Source: Euzebyella marina (GTDB lineage: Bacteria > Bacteroidota > Bacteroidia > Flavobacteriales > Flavobacteriaceae). From it: DNA of 64,000 nucleotides. The stretch lies in the NCBI RefSeq assembly GCF_014855515.1, contig NZ_JACYFK010000004.1, positions 1 through 64,000 of the forward strand, in the 5' to 3' direction. Position 1 is the first letter of the stretch. Each line of letters opens with the position of its first letter. The position numbers and the translations under genes were made by a program. Of this stretch, positions 42,572-52,805 are shown in pieces. The notes below the pieces were generated by a model, which saw only the letters and a program-made list of their open reading frames with translations, ran no database searches and was not told the DNA's origin.

Positions 42572-44773
42572 CTAGTTTTGAGGGGCACTAATGGCTTCAA
42601 CATACCGCCCTGCCCAGTAAGGTAGCAAATAGATATAGGGAGCGTATTCTCTTTTACCTCCACCATTTCCGTTGTTTCTATAGGCACCGTTGTGTTTGTG
42701 CAAAGGCCTTTCATCGGGCGGAAGTACTTCTGAATAGGTCTGTCCTCTAAAATTAGGTTCTATTTTTTTCAAGTCTGTTCGATGACTATTATCCACCGAC
42801 CAATCGATTAAATCCATCGGAAACTCCCTAAGCCACCATGCCGACTCTTCAAAGTCTATTTGAGTTCCTCCCGAAAGGGCAAACAAATAATTCCAAAGGG
42901 GGTTTTTCTCCGACCTTTCTATTTCCCAATGGCTTTTAACTGCCTCTAAATGTTTTGCTTTTTGGGCTTCTTCAAACGAATATTTCACAAAGGCCGGTAT
43001 GGTCAAAAAGTACATTTCGTCATCGGAGTGGTTCCATTTATTGCTTAAGTCTTCTCCTTCAACGAAACCAATAACCGAAGCTGGGCGGTTGGCATTCTCA
43101 TCATAACCATGCCTCTTAATCAGTTTATTAGCCGCTTTTTTATATTTTTCGTCTTTTGTAAAATGGTATGCCGTTTGTAAAAATGCGAGAATAAGAGTAG
43201 AGTTTAGCCTTCTATCACCCACATTAATAGGAAACTGGTTTACGTATTTGGGGTTCCATCGGCCCCATGCTGTGGGCTCTCCATTCCAATCGACCAAATA
43301 CCAATCATTTTCCATAATATGGTCTGTCTGAATCTTTATCTGATGAATAGCCCTATCTCGCCATTCTTTATCCGGTGCCAATTCGGCAAATAGGGCATAA
43401 ACGAAGAAGTGCCCACAAGACTCATCACTACTTGTAGTCGACTTCCATCGCCATTTCTCATCATCCGTCAATCGCCAGATACGGCCGTTGTCCTTCACAT
43501 GTTTTTGATACCACTCCTCAGAAAATCCGTTGGCATGTAAACCTACCTCATAACCATCACGCTCATAGGAACGAGCCGGAAAACCATGCATAGGGGTAAT
43601 ATCTGTCAACCTCTCCATCGCTTCGAAAGCGTCATAAGCATTTAATTTCGCGTCTTCACTTTTGGTCACGGCATATCGAAATAGCTCGCCTGCCAAATAC
43701 ATCGAGGTCCAAAGACCGTCATTATCGCTATCATTAAAATAACCGGTAGCAATATTTCCCGGTTCCCGGAAAGATAAATTAGCGGTAAGGCCGTACCGTA
43801 AATGCCTTTCCCTTTGTATTTTTTGAAAGTAATTGGCCTTCTCCTCCAAAGTCATTTGATGAAATATAATTTGCGATAAACCACCCCTAGTCAAAACCAG
43901 TACGCTGTTTTCAGGACCTTCGGTTAATGTCAATACCTCATCATCGACCAACCATCTTTTAGATGCATAGTAATCATACTTTCCATCTGCACGTAACTTA
44001 AATGCTCCATTAGTCGACCCGTACCACAATTCATCATTTATTACTTTCAAAGCGGTTATATGATTACTGGGCAGTTCATACTGAATCTTCATTACTTTCA
44101 GAGGGCTTCCCGAAAGTTCAACTACACCATTATCAGTACCTACCAAAATTGAATTCTTGAAAAAGGTCATTGTGTTCATTGTCTCGCCGTCAAAGATTTT
44201 TTCGAAGCTTAAGTTTGACAATGGCACTTCATAAAGTGCACTTGATGTTAATAGTAGAAATCTATTGTGGTTAGCATCAAATAAAAGTTCTTTTACTGAA
44301 ATATCGTTTAAAGGGTGTTCCCATATAACTTCTTTGCTTTCAAAAATCTTCAATTGATTTTTAGAGACTACCAATACGGTTTCATTTTGACCGAGAGCGA
44401 ACAATTTGGGTTCATTCATTTCATGGTCAAAATAAAAAGTACCGCCAGCAGCATTGGTAAAAACCTCTTTGCTTGATAAATAGTATAGCTTGCCGTTTGC
44501 TTCTTGCAAATCCAAAATATTCATATCGATCAAAGGTCGGTACCGCTGATCTTTCACCAATGATTTTTCGAACGGCAGCAAAAGTCCTGAATCGCCCAAC
44601 ACTTGAATCAAACCGTTGCGATCAGCAGCGACTTTAATTAACACTTCCTCTTTTAAACTGTCGTTCAGGATATATTTTTTTGCCTGATCCTGCAGAAAGG
44701 GTTGATCCAAATATTGTTGTGAATGACCAGTTGCGGCCATTAAGAGCATCATGAAGAGTAAAAACTTTGACAT
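42572..44773 (-). CDS. secreted propeller plus alpha-toroid protein, unknown
   Basis: A 733-residue protein with a signal peptide (MSKFLLFMMLLMAATGHS). Residues about 20-310 look like beta-propeller blades of the two-component-regulator type (NGLIQVLGDSGLLLPF, VLTRGGLSQII). Residues about 330-733 are rich in helices and tryptophans (GYFNDSDNDGLWTSMYLAGELFRYA, YLVDWNGEPTAWGRWNPKYVN, LNSTLILAFLQTAYHF), which fits an alpha/alpha six-hairpin fold as in glycoside hydrolases or epimerases. The catalytic residues cannot be assigned. It is adjacent to a GDPD gene and a VCBS protein. Confidence 0.65.
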   Translation of the reverse strand: MSKFLLFMMLLMAATGHSQQYLDQPFLQDQAKKYILNDSLKEEVLIKVAADRNGLIQVLGDSGLLLPFEKSLVKDQRYRPLIDMNILDLQEANGKLYYLSSKEVFTNAAGGTFYFDHEMNEPKLFALGQNETVLVVSKNQLKIFESKEVIWEHPLNDISVKELLFDANHNRFLLLTSSALYEVPLSNLSFEKIFDGETMNTMTFFKNSILVGTDNGVVELSGSPLKVMKIQYELPSNHITALKVINDELWYGSTNGAFKLRADGKYDYYASKRWLVDDEVLTLTEGPENSVLVLTRGGLSQIIFHQMTLEEKANYFQKIQRERHLRYGLTANLSFREPGNIATGYFNDSDNDGLWTSMYLAGELFRYAVTKSEDAKLNAYDAFEAMERLTDITPMHGFPARSYERDGYEVGLHANGFSEEWYQKHVKDNGRIWRLTDDEKWRWKSTTSSDESCGHFFVYALFAELAPDKEWRDRAIHQIKIQTDHIMENDWYLVDWNGEPTAWGRWNPKYVNQFPINVGDRRLNSTLILAFLQTAYHFTKDEKYKKAANKLIKRHGYDENANRPASVIGFVEGEDLSNKWNHSDDEMYFLTIPAFVKYSFEEAQKAKHLEAVKSHWEIERSEKNPLWNYLFALSGGTQIDFEESAWWLREFPMDLIDWSVDNSHRTDLKKIEPNFRGQTYSEVLPPDERPLHKHNGAYRNNGNGGGKREYAPYIYLLPYWAGRYVEAISAPQN

Positions 44774-45109
44774 TTTGAATGGTTGTTTGGTTAGGGATAA
44801 AAATACTTAGTCATCACAAATGCGATTTCATCATTCTTATTAAAAACAGATAGAATATTGACAACTTAGCAAAATGTCAGCATCAAGATATAAATGGGAT
44901 TAATCTTCCCTCGCACCGCCAAAACTCCTATTAATCTGATTATTTATATCATCTCAACGGATATTGGTTACTTAAAATCATAGATACTCAACTCTTAACT
45001 CAAAGAACTCGCTATGTTTAAAAGTTAATTTTCCATTAGAATAGATCAAAAATGTGTAGTGTTACCAAAAGACCTTTCTTTATATTTACTTTTTACCATT
45101 AAATCAATC
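44774..45109. other. divergent intergenic region
   Basis: AT-rich promoter region between the propeller gene and the VCBS gene. TATATTTA at 45081-45088 is a near match to the -7 box on the plus strand. No RNA gene or extra frame is seen. Confidence 0.4.
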
Positions 45110-47086
45110 ATGACACTTACACTCACTCGGCCCCTAACGCTTTTAAGTATTTGCCTCATCTTACTTTATTTGGCCAAAACCAGACCATCTAAAGAAATGG
45201 AGAGTCCCTCACCAAAATTTGAAAGGTTACTTTATAACAATCCGGGGCTAGAGGTAGATTTGGGTGTAGGTTTATGGGCCAATCCGTTACCTATGGATTA
45301 TGATAATGATGGGGATATGGATTTACTGGTTTCATGCAACGATGTACCTTTCAATGGTCTTTTCTTATTCGAAAATAAAAGCGGTAGCGCTTTCCCGACT
45401 TTTGAACCGCCCGTGAAAATAAATGAGCCTATCAGACATGTTCAAGTATCTTATGTTAATGGCGAACCTAGGTTTTTAGAGCCCGGTAAGGAATTTACGA
45501 ATTTTAAATCCGCTTTTACCAATCAACCTGATTCGCTTTTCCCTAGCGATACCTTCGAAAAGCTTCACAATAAAATACGTTTCAATCAATGGAAATATGT
45601 TGATTACGAGAATGACGGTGACCTCGACATTGTTGTTGGTATACAAGATGGTGAAGATTACGGATGGGACAATGCTTTTAATGACAAAGGAGAGTGGACC
45701 AACGGCCCCCTTCACGGTTATGTTTACTTAATTGAAAACAGAGATGGCACCTACCAATTGAAAGATAAAATTATGGCAGGTGGCAAGCCCATCGATGTGT
45801 ATGGCGCACCATCGCCCAACTTTGATGATTATGATAATGATGGCGATCTCGACATTATCTGTGGAGAGTTTTTAGATAGGTTTACCTGGTTCGAAAATAT
45901 CGGAACAAGAGAAGAACCAGTTTATGCCGAAGGTAAATTTTTAAAAAATACCGAAGGTGTTATTACTATGGATCTAGAAATGATTCTTCCTGTTTCCATT
46001 GATTGGGATAAGGATGGGGATATTGACCTTATTGTAGGTGACGAAGATGGCCGGGTAGCATGGGTTGAAAATACAGGTAAAATTGAAAATCACATGCCGG
46101 TTTTTAACAGTCCCAAGTACTTTAAGCAGAAAGCAAAACATCTAAAATTCGGCGCTTTGGTATCACCTTTTAGTACAGATTGGGACAATGATGGTGATGA
46201 AGATCTCATATGTGGCAACTCGGCAGGCTATATAGCTTTCATTGAAAATCTAGACGGAGGCCATACACCGAAATGGGCGGCACCAAGACTTTTGGAGTCC
46301 AACAATGAAATTATACGAATTCAGGCAGGAGAAAATGGTTCCATTCAAGGGCCCTGCGAAGCTAAATGGGGTTACACTACTCTTTCAGTTCAAGATTGGG
46401 ATGGAGATGGATTGAAAGACCTTATTGTCAATTCTATATGGGGCAAAGTGGTATGGTATAAAAACATCGGTAGTCAAAGCAAGCCCAAATTATCAGAGGA
46501 AAAACACGTACAAGTTAATTGGGGCAGCCAGACCCCAAAACCCGATTGGTATTGGTGGGATCCATTACCCAATAGTTTAGCCACCCAATGGCGAACTACC
46601 CCAACGGCCATCGATTGGAACCAAGATGGGCTTACCGACCTGATAATGCTTGATACTGAGGGGTACCTTAGCTTTTTTGAACGCTACAAAAAAGATGGCG
46701 AACTAATATTGAAACCCGGAAAACGAATCTTTCATTCGGTCAATGGCACTTTTGACCGCAAAAATAATCTTGTCAACCAGAATAACGGCCCGATACAGCT
46801 AAACGAAAAAAAATATGGAAGCAGTGGCCGACGCAAATTAGCTTTCGGAGATTGGGACAATGATGGCGATATCGATATTTTGGTCAATGGTATCAATGCA
46901 GCCCTTTGGGAAAATGTGGGCCAAGAAAATGATAGGGTCGATCTAAAATTTCACGGTGACCTATCAGATTTAAAATTGGCAGGGCATTCGACCGACCCTA
47001 CCCTAGTCAATTGGGATGGAGGTCAAAAGCCCGATTTGCTGCTAGGTGCCGAGGATGGTTATTTCTACTATTGGAAAAATGATTAA
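45110..47086 (+). CDS. secreted VCBS/FG-GAP repeat protein
   Basis: A 658-residue exported protein: an N-terminal hydrophobic signal (LTLLSICLILLYLA), then eight or nine FG-GAP/VCBS blades, each with a calcium-type loop such as DYDNDGDMDLLV, DYDNDGDLDIICGE, DWDKDGDIDLIVGDEDG and DWDNDGDIDILVNG. The likely structure is a seven-bladed propeller. In polysaccharide loci such proteins bind or cleave sugar chains (some FG-GAP proteins are polysaccharide lyases), but no active site is recognisable. ATG 45110 puts the signal at the very start. Confidence 0.75.
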   Translation: MTLTLTRPLTLLSICLILLYLAKTRPSKEMESPSPKFERLLYNNPGLEVDLGVGLWANPLPMDYDNDGDMDLLVSCNDVPFNGLFLFENKSGSAFPTFEPPVKINEPIRHVQVSYVNGEPRFLEPGKEFTNFKSAFTNQPDSLFPSDTFEKLHNKIRFNQWKYVDYENDGDLDIVVGIQDGEDYGWDNAFNDKGEWTNGPLHGYVYLIENRDGTYQLKDKIMAGGKPIDVYGAPSPNFDDYDNDGDLDIICGEFLDRFTWFENIGTREEPVYAEGKFLKNTEGVITMDLEMILPVSIDWDKDGDIDLIVGDEDGRVAWVENTGKIENHMPVFNSPKYFKQKAKHLKFGALVSPFSTDWDNDGDEDLICGNSAGYIAFIENLDGGHTPKWAAPRLLESNNEIIRIQAGENGSIQGPCEAKWGYTTLSVQDWDGDGLKDLIVNSIWGKVVWYKNIGSQSKPKLSEEKHVQVNWGSQTPKPDWYWWDPLPNSLATQWRTTPTAIDWNQDGLTDLIMLDTEGYLSFFERYKKDGELILKPGKRIFHSVNGTFDRKNNLVNQNNGPIQLNEKKYGSSGRRKLAFGDWDNDGDIDILVNGINAALWENVGQENDRVDLKFHGDLSDLKLAGHSTDPTLVNWDGGQKPDLLLGAEDGYFYYWKND

Positions 47087-47098
47087 AAATATGGCAAT

Positions 47099-48106
47099 CT
47101 ACTCCAATATAATCTTCCGCTGCTGTTCATGACTCTCTTTCAAAGCGTCAATCACCTTCATATTACGTAAAGAATCATAGAGAGACACTGGCACTTCTTT
47201 ATTATCTATAACTGCCCTTGCAAAAGATTCTACCTGAACTAAATATTGGTGGCAAGGACCCACGAATAAATCAGCGCTGCCCTGATTTCTTGTAATGGTC
47301 AATTTGCTTGGTTCATCTTTCGATGGATTAAAGGGTACGTCGACCACAATCTTTCCTTCCGTACCGCTAATTTTGACCGTTTGATTCTCAAACTGCCGGA
47401 TAGATGAGTAAATAATGGCTCGCCCATGTTCAAATTCTAAAATTCCACTCGTACTTAAATCCACATCTAAATGGGTGTCGACATCCATATTTGCCATAAC
47501 ACTGATGGGTTCTGCACCAAAAATCAAACGAGCTATCGAAACAGGATAACACCCTACATCCATCAGACTACCACCACCGCATTCTTTGCTGCTCACAATA
47601 CTGTTAGGGTCATCCTCAAAAAATGAAAATGAAGATTCTACCAATCGAACCTCACCAATAGCCCCTTCGCCAAGAAGATTTAGAACCCGCTTCCACTGCG
47701 GATGGAACCTGTACATAAAAGCTTCCATGACCTTTAAATGAGTAAACTCTTTTGATGCCTGAATAAGCTCATCAGTTTCAAAAGCGGTCATTCCGATAGG
47801 CTTTTCAATAAGCACATGCTTACCCTTTTTCAAAGCCAATATGGCCCATTTTACGTGTAAATGATTCGGTAAAGGAATGTAGACGGCTTCGACATCATTA
47901 GATTCAAGAAGTTTTTCGTAACTATCAAAATAAGTGGGTATATGAAATTGATTGGCAATCCCTTTGGCCTTCAAGAAATCACGGGAAGCTATTGCCGTAA
48001 GATCACAGATTTCACTTTCGAGCAAAGCTGGTATTATTTGATCAATCGCAATGGTAGCGGCACCTAGCACGCCCCATTTCAGAGCCTTATTTTCATTCTG
48101 TTTCAA
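47099..48106 (-). CDS. Gfo/Idh/MocA family oxidoreductase
   Basis: A 335-residue NAD(P)-dependent sugar oxidoreductase. The N-terminal Rossmann fold is WGVLGAATIAIDQIIPAL, followed by EAVYIPLPNHLHVKWAILALKKGKHVLIEKP with the conserved EKP lysine. The C-terminal part is the usual dimer and substrate domain. Members oxidise or epimerise sugar-like rings. The first 14 bases overlap the symporter gene, so it is translated as part of the aldolase-symporter-oxidoreductase operon. Substrate inferred only from context. Confidence 0.88.
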   Translation of the reverse strand: MKQNENKALKWGVLGAATIAIDQIIPALLESEICDLTAIASRDFLKAKGIANQFHIPTYFDSYEKLLESNDVEAVYIPLPNHLHVKWAILALKKGKHVLIEKPIGMTAFETDELIQASKEFTHLKVMEAFMYRFHPQWKRVLNLLGEGAIGEVRLVESSFSFFEDDPNSIVSSKECGGGSLMDVGCYPVSIARLIFGAEPISVMANMDVDTHLDVDLSTSGILEFEHGRAIIYSSIRQFENQTVKISGTEGKIVVDVPFNPSKDEPSKLTITRNQGSADLFVGPCHQYLVQVESFARAVIDNKEVPVSLYDSLRNMKVIDALKESHEQQRKIILE

Positions 48107-49595
48107 TTTTGGGGGAATTATGGTTCAGTCGGTTCAAACCTACAAAAATCAAAGCTAATGCAATAAGCCCGGCAGTGGCGATAGCACCAATGATGATGGG
48201 GTCGATAGAGCACTCCAGCCATTTATACGAGGTTGGTAAATCTCTAAAAAAGGTACCCCAAACAATGATAAGCACACTAAACAAAACAGAGGCGATCCCT
48301 TGCCAAAACTTAGGCCGTACATTGAAAATGGCCAATAGAAAGAGCCCTAAAATGCCCCCTCCAAAAATTCCTGAAATCTGCCACCAGATGTCCAAAGCAC
48401 TTTCGGCATTGATTAATAGCAGGCTAAAAACGACACCCAGCACACCCCATACAACGGTCGTCCATCGCAAAAATCCGATACTTGCCTTTTCAGAAGCATT
48501 CGGCTTAAAATATCTTTTAAAATAATCTAGGTACAAGACGGTTGCCGATGAATTTAAAGCGGAATCAACGGTACTCATAGAGGCTGCCAAAATCGCCGCA
48601 ATAATCAATCCTTTGAGACCTACCGGAAGTTCAGTAGCTATGAAAAATGGAAAAACCTCATCGCCTTTAGTGATGGATGGATCTAACAAATGACCTCCTC
48701 CTGAATAAAAGGCAAACATGGTAGTACCTATGTAGAGAAAAATAGCGGTCAATGGCAAATAGATGAACATAGCGATCCAAACCGAACGCTTTGCTTTGGC
48801 CTCCGTTGCTACCGCGCTATATTTTTGAGTGTAGTTCTGGTCGGCCATTAGGTTTCTAATATTTTCCGTAACTCCATAAATAATCATCACCCAAATAGTT
48901 CTACTCTCGAATGAGAACGAACTATCACCGAGACTAAACTTATTGTCGTCGAACGCTTTTTGAATAAGATAATCAGGTTGTGAAAATACTTCGGTGGTTA
49001 ACACGTAGGCACTAAAAAGAAGGCCTCCGATCATTATTACCGACTGTAAAACATCTGTCCAAATAACAGCTTCCATGCCACCCATAAGGGTGTAGGCTAT
49101 AGTCAAAACCCCAATTAAAACAATAATCGTTCTGATATCTAAATCGACAAACGAGGTCAGCAACAGAGAAGAAAGGTAAAGTATGACCGCCGTTCTACCG
49201 ACCATAAAAAGAACGAAAGAGAAAGAGGCGTACACCCTGCCCCAATCCCCTATTTTCTCCTCTAAATATTTATAGACCGAGATAATTTTGTGCTTTCGGT
49301 AGTGCGGAATCACATATTTGGTGACGAACCAAGCCACCGGCAAGGCAGTAAGCGCAAATATCAAGGGATGCCAATTATCATCAAAGGCCTTTCCGGGAAC
49401 GGCGATGTACGAAATACTACTGGTATAGGCGCTCATGACCGCAATGCCCGCTGCCCAAGAAGGTATGCCCATACCAGCCACCATGAACTCTTCAGAGGTT
49501 TTGGTCTTTCGTAGAAAATAGATACCCATACCCACCATTATTAATCCGTAAATAACAAGAATAATGGTGTCTACCGTACCAAGCTGATAATTCAT
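48093..49595 (-). CDS. sodium:solute symporter (SSS family)
   Basis: A 500-residue polytopic inner-membrane transporter of about 13 helices with the SSS pattern: AGIAVMSAYTSSISYIAVPGKAFDDNW, YTLMGGMEAVIWTDVLQ, ILAASMSTVDSALNSSATVLYLD. It couples sodium to uptake of a sugar or sugar acid; the neighbour NanA-like gene makes a sialic-type acid plausible. It lies 11 bases after the aldolase gene and overlaps the oxidoreductase. Confidence 0.9.
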   Translation of the reverse strand: MNYQLGTVDTIILVIYGLIMVGMGIYFLRKTKTSEEFMVAGMGIPSWAAGIAVMSAYTSSISYIAVPGKAFDDNWHPLIFALTALPVAWFVTKYVIPHYRKHKIISVYKYLEEKIGDWGRVYASFSFVLFMVGRTAVILYLSSLLLTSFVDLDIRTIIVLIGVLTIAYTLMGGMEAVIWTDVLQSVIMIGGLLFSAYVLTTEVFSQPDYLIQKAFDDNKFSLGDSSFSFESRTIWVMIIYGVTENIRNLMADQNYTQKYSAVATEAKAKRSVWIAMFIYLPLTAIFLYIGTTMFAFYSGGGHLLDPSITKGDEVFPFFIATELPVGLKGLIIAAILAASMSTVDSALNSSATVLYLDYFKRYFKPNASEKASIGFLRWTTVVWGVLGVVFSLLLINAESALDIWWQISGIFGGGILGLFLLAIFNVRPKFWQGIASVLFSVLIIVWGTFFRDLPTSYKWLECSIDPIIIGAIATAGLIALALIFVGLNRLNHNSPKIETE

Positions 49596-49606
49596 TTTAT
49601 GTGTAT

Positions 49607-50518
49607 TTAAGTTGCCAAGGTCTGTTGAAACTGCTGTACGTAAGTCTCTATTTTATGTCGTTCAATTTCGTTAAACTTTTTTAATGGTAGTGCCATATGA
49701 TCTTCACAAATATTCATGACCGCCAAGGCGCATTTGGTGCCTTTTGTAATTTTTGAACTATGGGCACCTACATTATAGATAGTTTCGTAAAGCCTATTGA
49801 CCTCTTCGTTCAACTGTTCGATCATCAACAGTTCACCATTGATGGATGCATTATAAAGATCGACGAATAATTTAGGAAAAAAATTAGCCCCACCTGCAAC
49901 AGCGCCATGCCCACCGTGAAGTATGTTACTCGATAAGAAAGACTCGGTGCCTGCAATAATTGCAAAATCGGGAGACTCTTTAAACCGTTCAATTAATTCA
50001 TGAAGGTATCCTAGATTACCGGAACTATCTTTGATCCCTATAGCTCCTAGACTTTTGATTTTCTCCACCGTATCGACCGATAGATGTAATTTAGTACAAC
50101 TGGGCATGTTATACAATACGAATGGTAGTGATAATCGGGGTACCAACTCCAGCATGAAATCGAGAAATTCTTCTTCCGAAATGGGTAGGTAATATGGCGG
50201 TGCCACAACTACAGCATCTGCGCCACATTGTTTTGCATAATCGCTCATGGTTATACAATCTTCTAATACGGTATCTGATATGCCTACCAATACGGGCACC
50301 CTGTTGTCAATATAGTGGCATGCTTTTGATATCAGGTTCTTTCTCATATCATGGGTCAGACTTGTCGCCTCACCATTGGTACCCAATAAAAATATGCCGT
50401 GTACCCCACCATTTATTAGATGTTCTATCAGGTTTTTTAGCCCTTCTTCATCTAAGCTTCCATCAGCTTTTAAAGGGGTTACCATAGGAGGAATTATACC
50501 CCTTAAGTGTAATTTCAT
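49607..50518 (-). CDS. DapA/NanA-family aldolase 1
   Basis: A 303-residue class I aldolase of the dihydrodipicolinate synthase / N-acetylneuraminate lyase superfamily. GTNGEATSL forms the carboxylate-binding loop, YNMP holds the conserved Tyr136, and IGIKDSSG holds Schiff-base Lys163. A barrel of this class condenses or cleaves pyruvate with an aldehyde. The cluster (SSS symporter, Gfo/Idh, second aldolase) suggests catabolism of a 2-keto-3-deoxy or sialic acid, not lysine synthesis. It is the first gene of its operon, divergent from an AraC regulator. Confidence 0.85.
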   Translation of the reverse strand: MKLHLRGIIPPMVTPLKADGSLDEEGLKNLIEHLINGGVHGIFLLGTNGEATSLTHDMRKNLISKACHYIDNRVPVLVGISDTVLEDCITMSDYAKQCGADAVVVAPPYYLPISEEEFLDFMLELVPRLSLPFVLYNMPSCTKLHLSVDTVEKIKSLGAIGIKDSSGNLGYLHELIERFKESPDFAIIAGTESFLSSNILHGGHGAVAGGANFFPKLFVDLYNASINGELLMIEQLNEEVNRLYETIYNVGAHSSKITKGTKCALAVMNICEDHMALPLKKFNEIERHKIETYVQQFQQTLAT

Positions 50519-50657
50519 ATATCAATTTTACGTCTTACAAAGAAAATCGATAAAGAATATTCCTACCACAATTATTTTACACAAATCATATATAATATTA
50601 ACCCCTATTTCGAAATAATTATGTAATATTGATAAGAAGAGTTAAATATGTTTATAT

Positions 50658-51506
50658 ATGGAATTCGTTTTCGAGAAAATATACGTTCCTAATAACCATT
50701 CTTTCATTTCGAGGGAACTTCCCCTGTCTTCAAACGCCAGAATTCACTCGCATAAGAACTTTGAACTTAATTATATCACCTCCGGCGAAGGCAGGAGAAT
50801 AGTGGGCGACAACATATCTAACTTTGAAAAGGGCGACTTGGTTTTACTTGGCCCTGAACTACCCCATTGTTGGGAATTGCTAGATTCAGAAAAAGATCAA
50901 GCTGCTACCTGCATCGTTACACACTTTTCGGAAAATGTGGCGGATTCTAACTTTTTCAAGATTCCGGAATTGGAAAAAGTAGTCAATCTACTAAAGGTGG
51001 CCAATCGAGGCGTACGCTTCAAGACCGAAAATGACCAAGAAATTCATGAGGCCTTAAGAGAGCTTTCTACTAGCGAAGGCTTGGATTATTTTATAGGACT
51101 ATTGAAGGTTTTCAGTTACCTCTTGAAGGTTGAGGAGCGTGAAATTCTGGCCAACCCTATGAACAAATCTTCTGTATTCTCAAAAAACATTGAGAAGGTC
51201 AATAAGGTCTACGAATACGTATTTCAGAATATACAGGAAGGCATAAAATTAGAAGATGCCGCCGATGTTCTCAATATGGCGCCGAGCTCATTTTGTCGTT
51301 TCTTTAAAAAGAAGACCGGCCTTACTTTTATGGAGTATGTAAAAAACGTGCGTGTAGGTATCGCTGCCAAGCTGTTGGCCGAAACTGATAAACAAATCAC
51401 GCAAATCTGTTTTGAAAGTGGATATAACAACCTGGCCAACTTTAACCACTACTTCAAGGCAAGCATGGGAAAAACACCATCTGATTACAGAAAGAATTTT
51501 CGATAG
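50658..51506 (+). CDS. AraC regulator of the aldolase/SusCD region
   Basis: A 282-residue AraC protein. The N-terminal cupin ligand domain (IHSHKNFELNYITSGEGRRIV, FEKGDLVLLGPELPHCW) is followed by two C-terminal HTH units (IKLEDAADVLNMAPSSFCRFFKKKTGLTFMEYV, ICFESGYNNLANFNHYFKASMGKTPSDYRK). The cupin half suggests it senses a sugar. It sits between two leftward operons and is transcribed divergently from aldolase 1, so it probably controls one or both. Confidence 0.9.
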   Translation: MEFVFEKIYVPNNHSFISRELPLSSNARIHSHKNFELNYITSGEGRRIVGDNISNFEKGDLVLLGPELPHCWELLDSEKDQAATCIVTHFSENVADSNFFKIPELEKVVNLLKVANRGVRFKTENDQEIHEALRELSTSEGLDYFIGLLKVFSYLLKVEEREILANPMNKSSVFSKNIEKVNKVYEYVFQNIQEGIKLEDAADVLNMAPSSFCRFFKKKTGLTFMEYVKNVRVGIAAKLLAETDKQITQICFESGYNNLANFNHYFKASMGKTPSDYRKNFR

Positions 51507-51508
51507 CT

Positions 51509-52783
51509 TCAGAAACGATTATTAGATCCTGGCAATTCGCCATGGGTATTAATGGCAATAAATGCACAAAGGGCTAGAAAAAGTAATGTCGTTAAAATTA
51601 CCACCCCCCATTTTTGAGGAAGTTTTTCTAACGAACCACTATCGATAAGTTTTAGTTTCTTTTGATATAAAAAGAAAAGGAAAATGATATTGGCTAGGTA
51701 GAGATGTTGATTAATAGGTGAATTACCCGCCAAAATGCCCGTTACCAAATAGCTCATTAGGGTGTATACTAGCAACAAGCTAAACATGAACCAGCCGGCT
51801 TTTACCTTGTTGTACCCTTGAAATTTCAATTTATAAAACAGCCATAAAGACATAATTAGTAGAAGTATTGCCGCTACCGAGGTACTTATACTTGCCACTT
51901 TTTCAGCATTGGCAATATCTCCCAACCGTTTTAGCATATGCCCAAAAGCAAGAGACTCCCTAAAAACAATCAGGGGTATAAAAACGACTATAAAAACGAG
52001 CGCCGACTTGTTGACCCATAACTTATCATGCCCAGCTTCTTGCTCTGGCCATTTTGAGGTAAAAACTCCGTAGGCCATTCCCATACCTCCCATAAAACCA
52101 ATGCAGTATTCCATAACATTCCACATGTTAAAAGGAATCTCCATTACATTTCCGACTACATGAAGAAAATTACCGAACGAAAAACCTAGTCCGCCACCCA
52201 ATGTAGCAAAAAAGGCCACCCGCAAGGGAGAATTTCGACCCTCACGAGCCATATGCCAAATCATGGCCAAACCGGCTCCCAGAATAACCGCCCAAGCCTC
52301 TGAACGTGGCGGTGTCATCTTAAAACCTATTTGTTCAACAAGAAAATAATAGGTTAAAATTCCTCCGGCGGTCATCTCGGCCATCAAACTTCCCCATTTG
52401 ACACGTTTTTCTTTGGTAGAATCCAAAACCAATCCCACAAGTCCGCCACCTAATAATCCGAAGAGCCCACCGATAACGAAGAGCATGACCAAGCCGTAAT
52501 AAGCATTGAAAAAGTCATCGGACCGACCATAGCCAACTACCTGACCATAACTGATCATACCGCCCGCACCCCATCCGACAGCTGATGCCAAAGCAATCAC
52601 CAACATTTTTTGGTACCAATCCCTACGACCTGAAGCTATAACCAAAGCAGAACCACCAATTGCACCTGCCCAAGCCGCACCCTGCTCATGGCCAAACTGA
52701 CCACGAATAGCCCAGGCAACAGCCAATGAAATGGCCACAAATAGTATGGAAATAAGGTTATGATTCTTCATTGTTGTTTTCAC
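51509..52783 (-). CDS. polytopic membrane protein, unknown
   Basis: A 424-residue inner-membrane protein with about 12 hydrophobic helices. Glycine-rich repeated segments are striking (AWAIRGQFGHEQGAAWAGAIGGSALV, VGWGAGGMISYGQVVGYG, GLFGLLGGGLVGLVLD, LGGGLGFSFGNFLH). It is not a family I can name. Its position directly after the second DapA-like aldolase gene and before the AraC gene suggests a transporter for the same substrate. Nothing in the sequence confirms it. Confidence 0.6.
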   Translation of the reverse strand: MKTTMKNHNLISILFVAISLAVAWAIRGQFGHEQGAAWAGAIGGSALVIASGRRDWYQKMLVIALASAVGWGAGGMISYGQVVGYGRSDDFFNAYYGLVMLFVIGGLFGLLGGGLVGLVLDSTKEKRVKWGSLMAEMTAGGILTYYFLVEQIGFKMTPPRSEAWAVILGAGLAMIWHMAREGRNSPLRVAFFATLGGGLGFSFGNFLHVVGNVMEIPFNMWNVMEYCIGFMGGMGMAYGVFTSKWPEQEAGHDKLWVNKSALVFIVVFIPLIVFRESLAFGHMLKRLGDIANAEKVASISTSVAAILLLIMSLWLFYKLKFQGYNKVKAGWFMFSLLLVYTLMSYLVTGILAGNSPINQHLYLANIIFLFFLYQKKLKLIDSGSLEKLPQKWGVVILTTLLFLALCAFIAINTHGELPGSNNRF

Positions 52784-52805
52784 TTAGGTCCGTTCCCTGG
52801 AAATA

